A stretch of 64,000 nucleotides of DNA. Source: Aquila chrysaetos chrysaetos. Its lineage: Eukaryota; Chordata; Aves; Accipitriformes; Accipitridae. Both the position numbers and the translations under genes were made by a program. The stretch lies in contig NC_044004.1 in assembly GCF_900496995.4 (NCBI RefSeq), forward strand, positions 7,068,001 through 7,132,000. The letters run 5' to 3'. The notes beneath the pieces are model-generated. The model did not search any database, was not told the DNA's origin, and saw nothing but the letters and a program-made list of their open reading frames with translations. Positions 63,701-64,000 of the stretch are shown one piece after another (the first letter of the stretch is position 1; each line of letters begins with the position of its first letter).

Positions 63701-64000
63701 GGAGGAGGAATTCATGCTATCTTTCTATCCACCAAAACTCCGCAGAGCTGAGGAAAAAACCCAGCTTCTTGACCTGTTCATTAGCCTGATATTCTGAGCT
63801 GTGGGATGAGGGTCAACTTTCAGAGCACTGTGCTAATCAGTGGAGTGCATCCACCAGCAGTTTTAGCTCACTGGACTGTGTAGCATGCATGACTTAGCAG
63901 AACTCTGAAACAAGCTGAATATGTAGAAGATGCTGAAGGCAAATCGTGCAGACCTGAGCTGGACACTTGTGGGAATCCCTGCTTTTAAATTTACTTCAGA
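57728..64000. other. Gene-free flank upstream of SPON2
   Basis: No exon, RNA gene or recent mobile element is recognisable. In human 4p16.3 CTBP1 follows SPON2; none of its exons is visible here, so it probably lies beyond the window. Short overlapping open frames on both strands lack family motifs. An A-rich tract lies at 60.5 kb. Confidence 0.55.
60518..60549 (+). repeat. A-rich tract
   Basis: Runs of A broken by single C and G bases. It could be a microsatellite or the tail of an unrecognised retroposed copy; nothing recognisable precedes it. Confidence 0.7.

Noticed and set aside
57728-64000. CTBP1 exons expected by synteny, or a second retroelement
   Set aside because: No dehydrogenase-like exon and no diagnostic retroelement motif could be identified; the frames are short and overlap on both strands.
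1-64000. Bacterial-type features (operons, CRISPR arrays, ribosome binding sites) and tRNA or rRNA genes
   Set aside because: Introns, CR1 elements and vertebrate genes show a nuclear vertebrate genome; no array of spaced repeats and no tRNA cloverleaf was recognised.

Overview
The window is vertebrate nuclear DNA, and the evidence points to a bird. The genes are split into many small exons with GT-AG introns. There are CR1 retroposon 3' ends ending in the ATTCTATG-type octamer run, and one complete solo LTR of a type I recognise from bird genomes. The DNA is AT-rich apart from one short GC-rich promoter island. The species cannot be fixed from the sequence alone; the LTR suggests a neoavian bird.

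Three protein-coding genes are present, all on the minus strand, in the order (from high to low coordinate) SPON2, TMED11, RNF212. I reconstructed every coding exon by reading splice sites and checking that reading phase is preserved. RNF212 has 12 coding exons (14881-37321, 284 aa) and encodes the meiotic RING-type SUMO E3 ligase factor. TMED11 has 5 coding exons (40065-45435, 217 aa) and encodes a p24/emp24 cargo receptor of the early secretory pathway. SPON2 has 5 coding exons (51865-56757, 330 aa) and encodes the secreted matrix and innate-immune protein spondin-2 (mindin). The same order and orientation exists on human 4p16.3 (RNF212 - TMED11P - SPON2), but the human TMED11 copy is a pseudogene while the copy here is intact.

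Layout. 1-14.6 kb: no recognisable gene, with a small CpG-rich patch near 3.5-4.0 kb. 14.9-37.3 kb: RNF212, with introns holding a solo LTR, CR1 fragments and simple repeats. 37.15-37.7 kb: GC-rich island covering RNF212 exon 1 and its presumed promoter. 40.1-45.4 kb: TMED11, with old CR1-like sequence in intron 3. 45.4-51.9 kb: intergenic, with degenerate retroelement-like sequence. 51.9-57.6 kb: SPON2 with a probable untranslated 5' exon. 57.7-64 kb: no recognisable gene.

The three genes are not functionally linked as far as is known; their clustering is ancestral synteny. The most useful unusual details are a GC-AG intron that RNF212 must use to reach its conserved C-terminus, two ambiguous splice sites in RNF212 with predictable protein consequences, an intact TMED11, and a poly(A) hexamer abutting the SPON2 stop codon.
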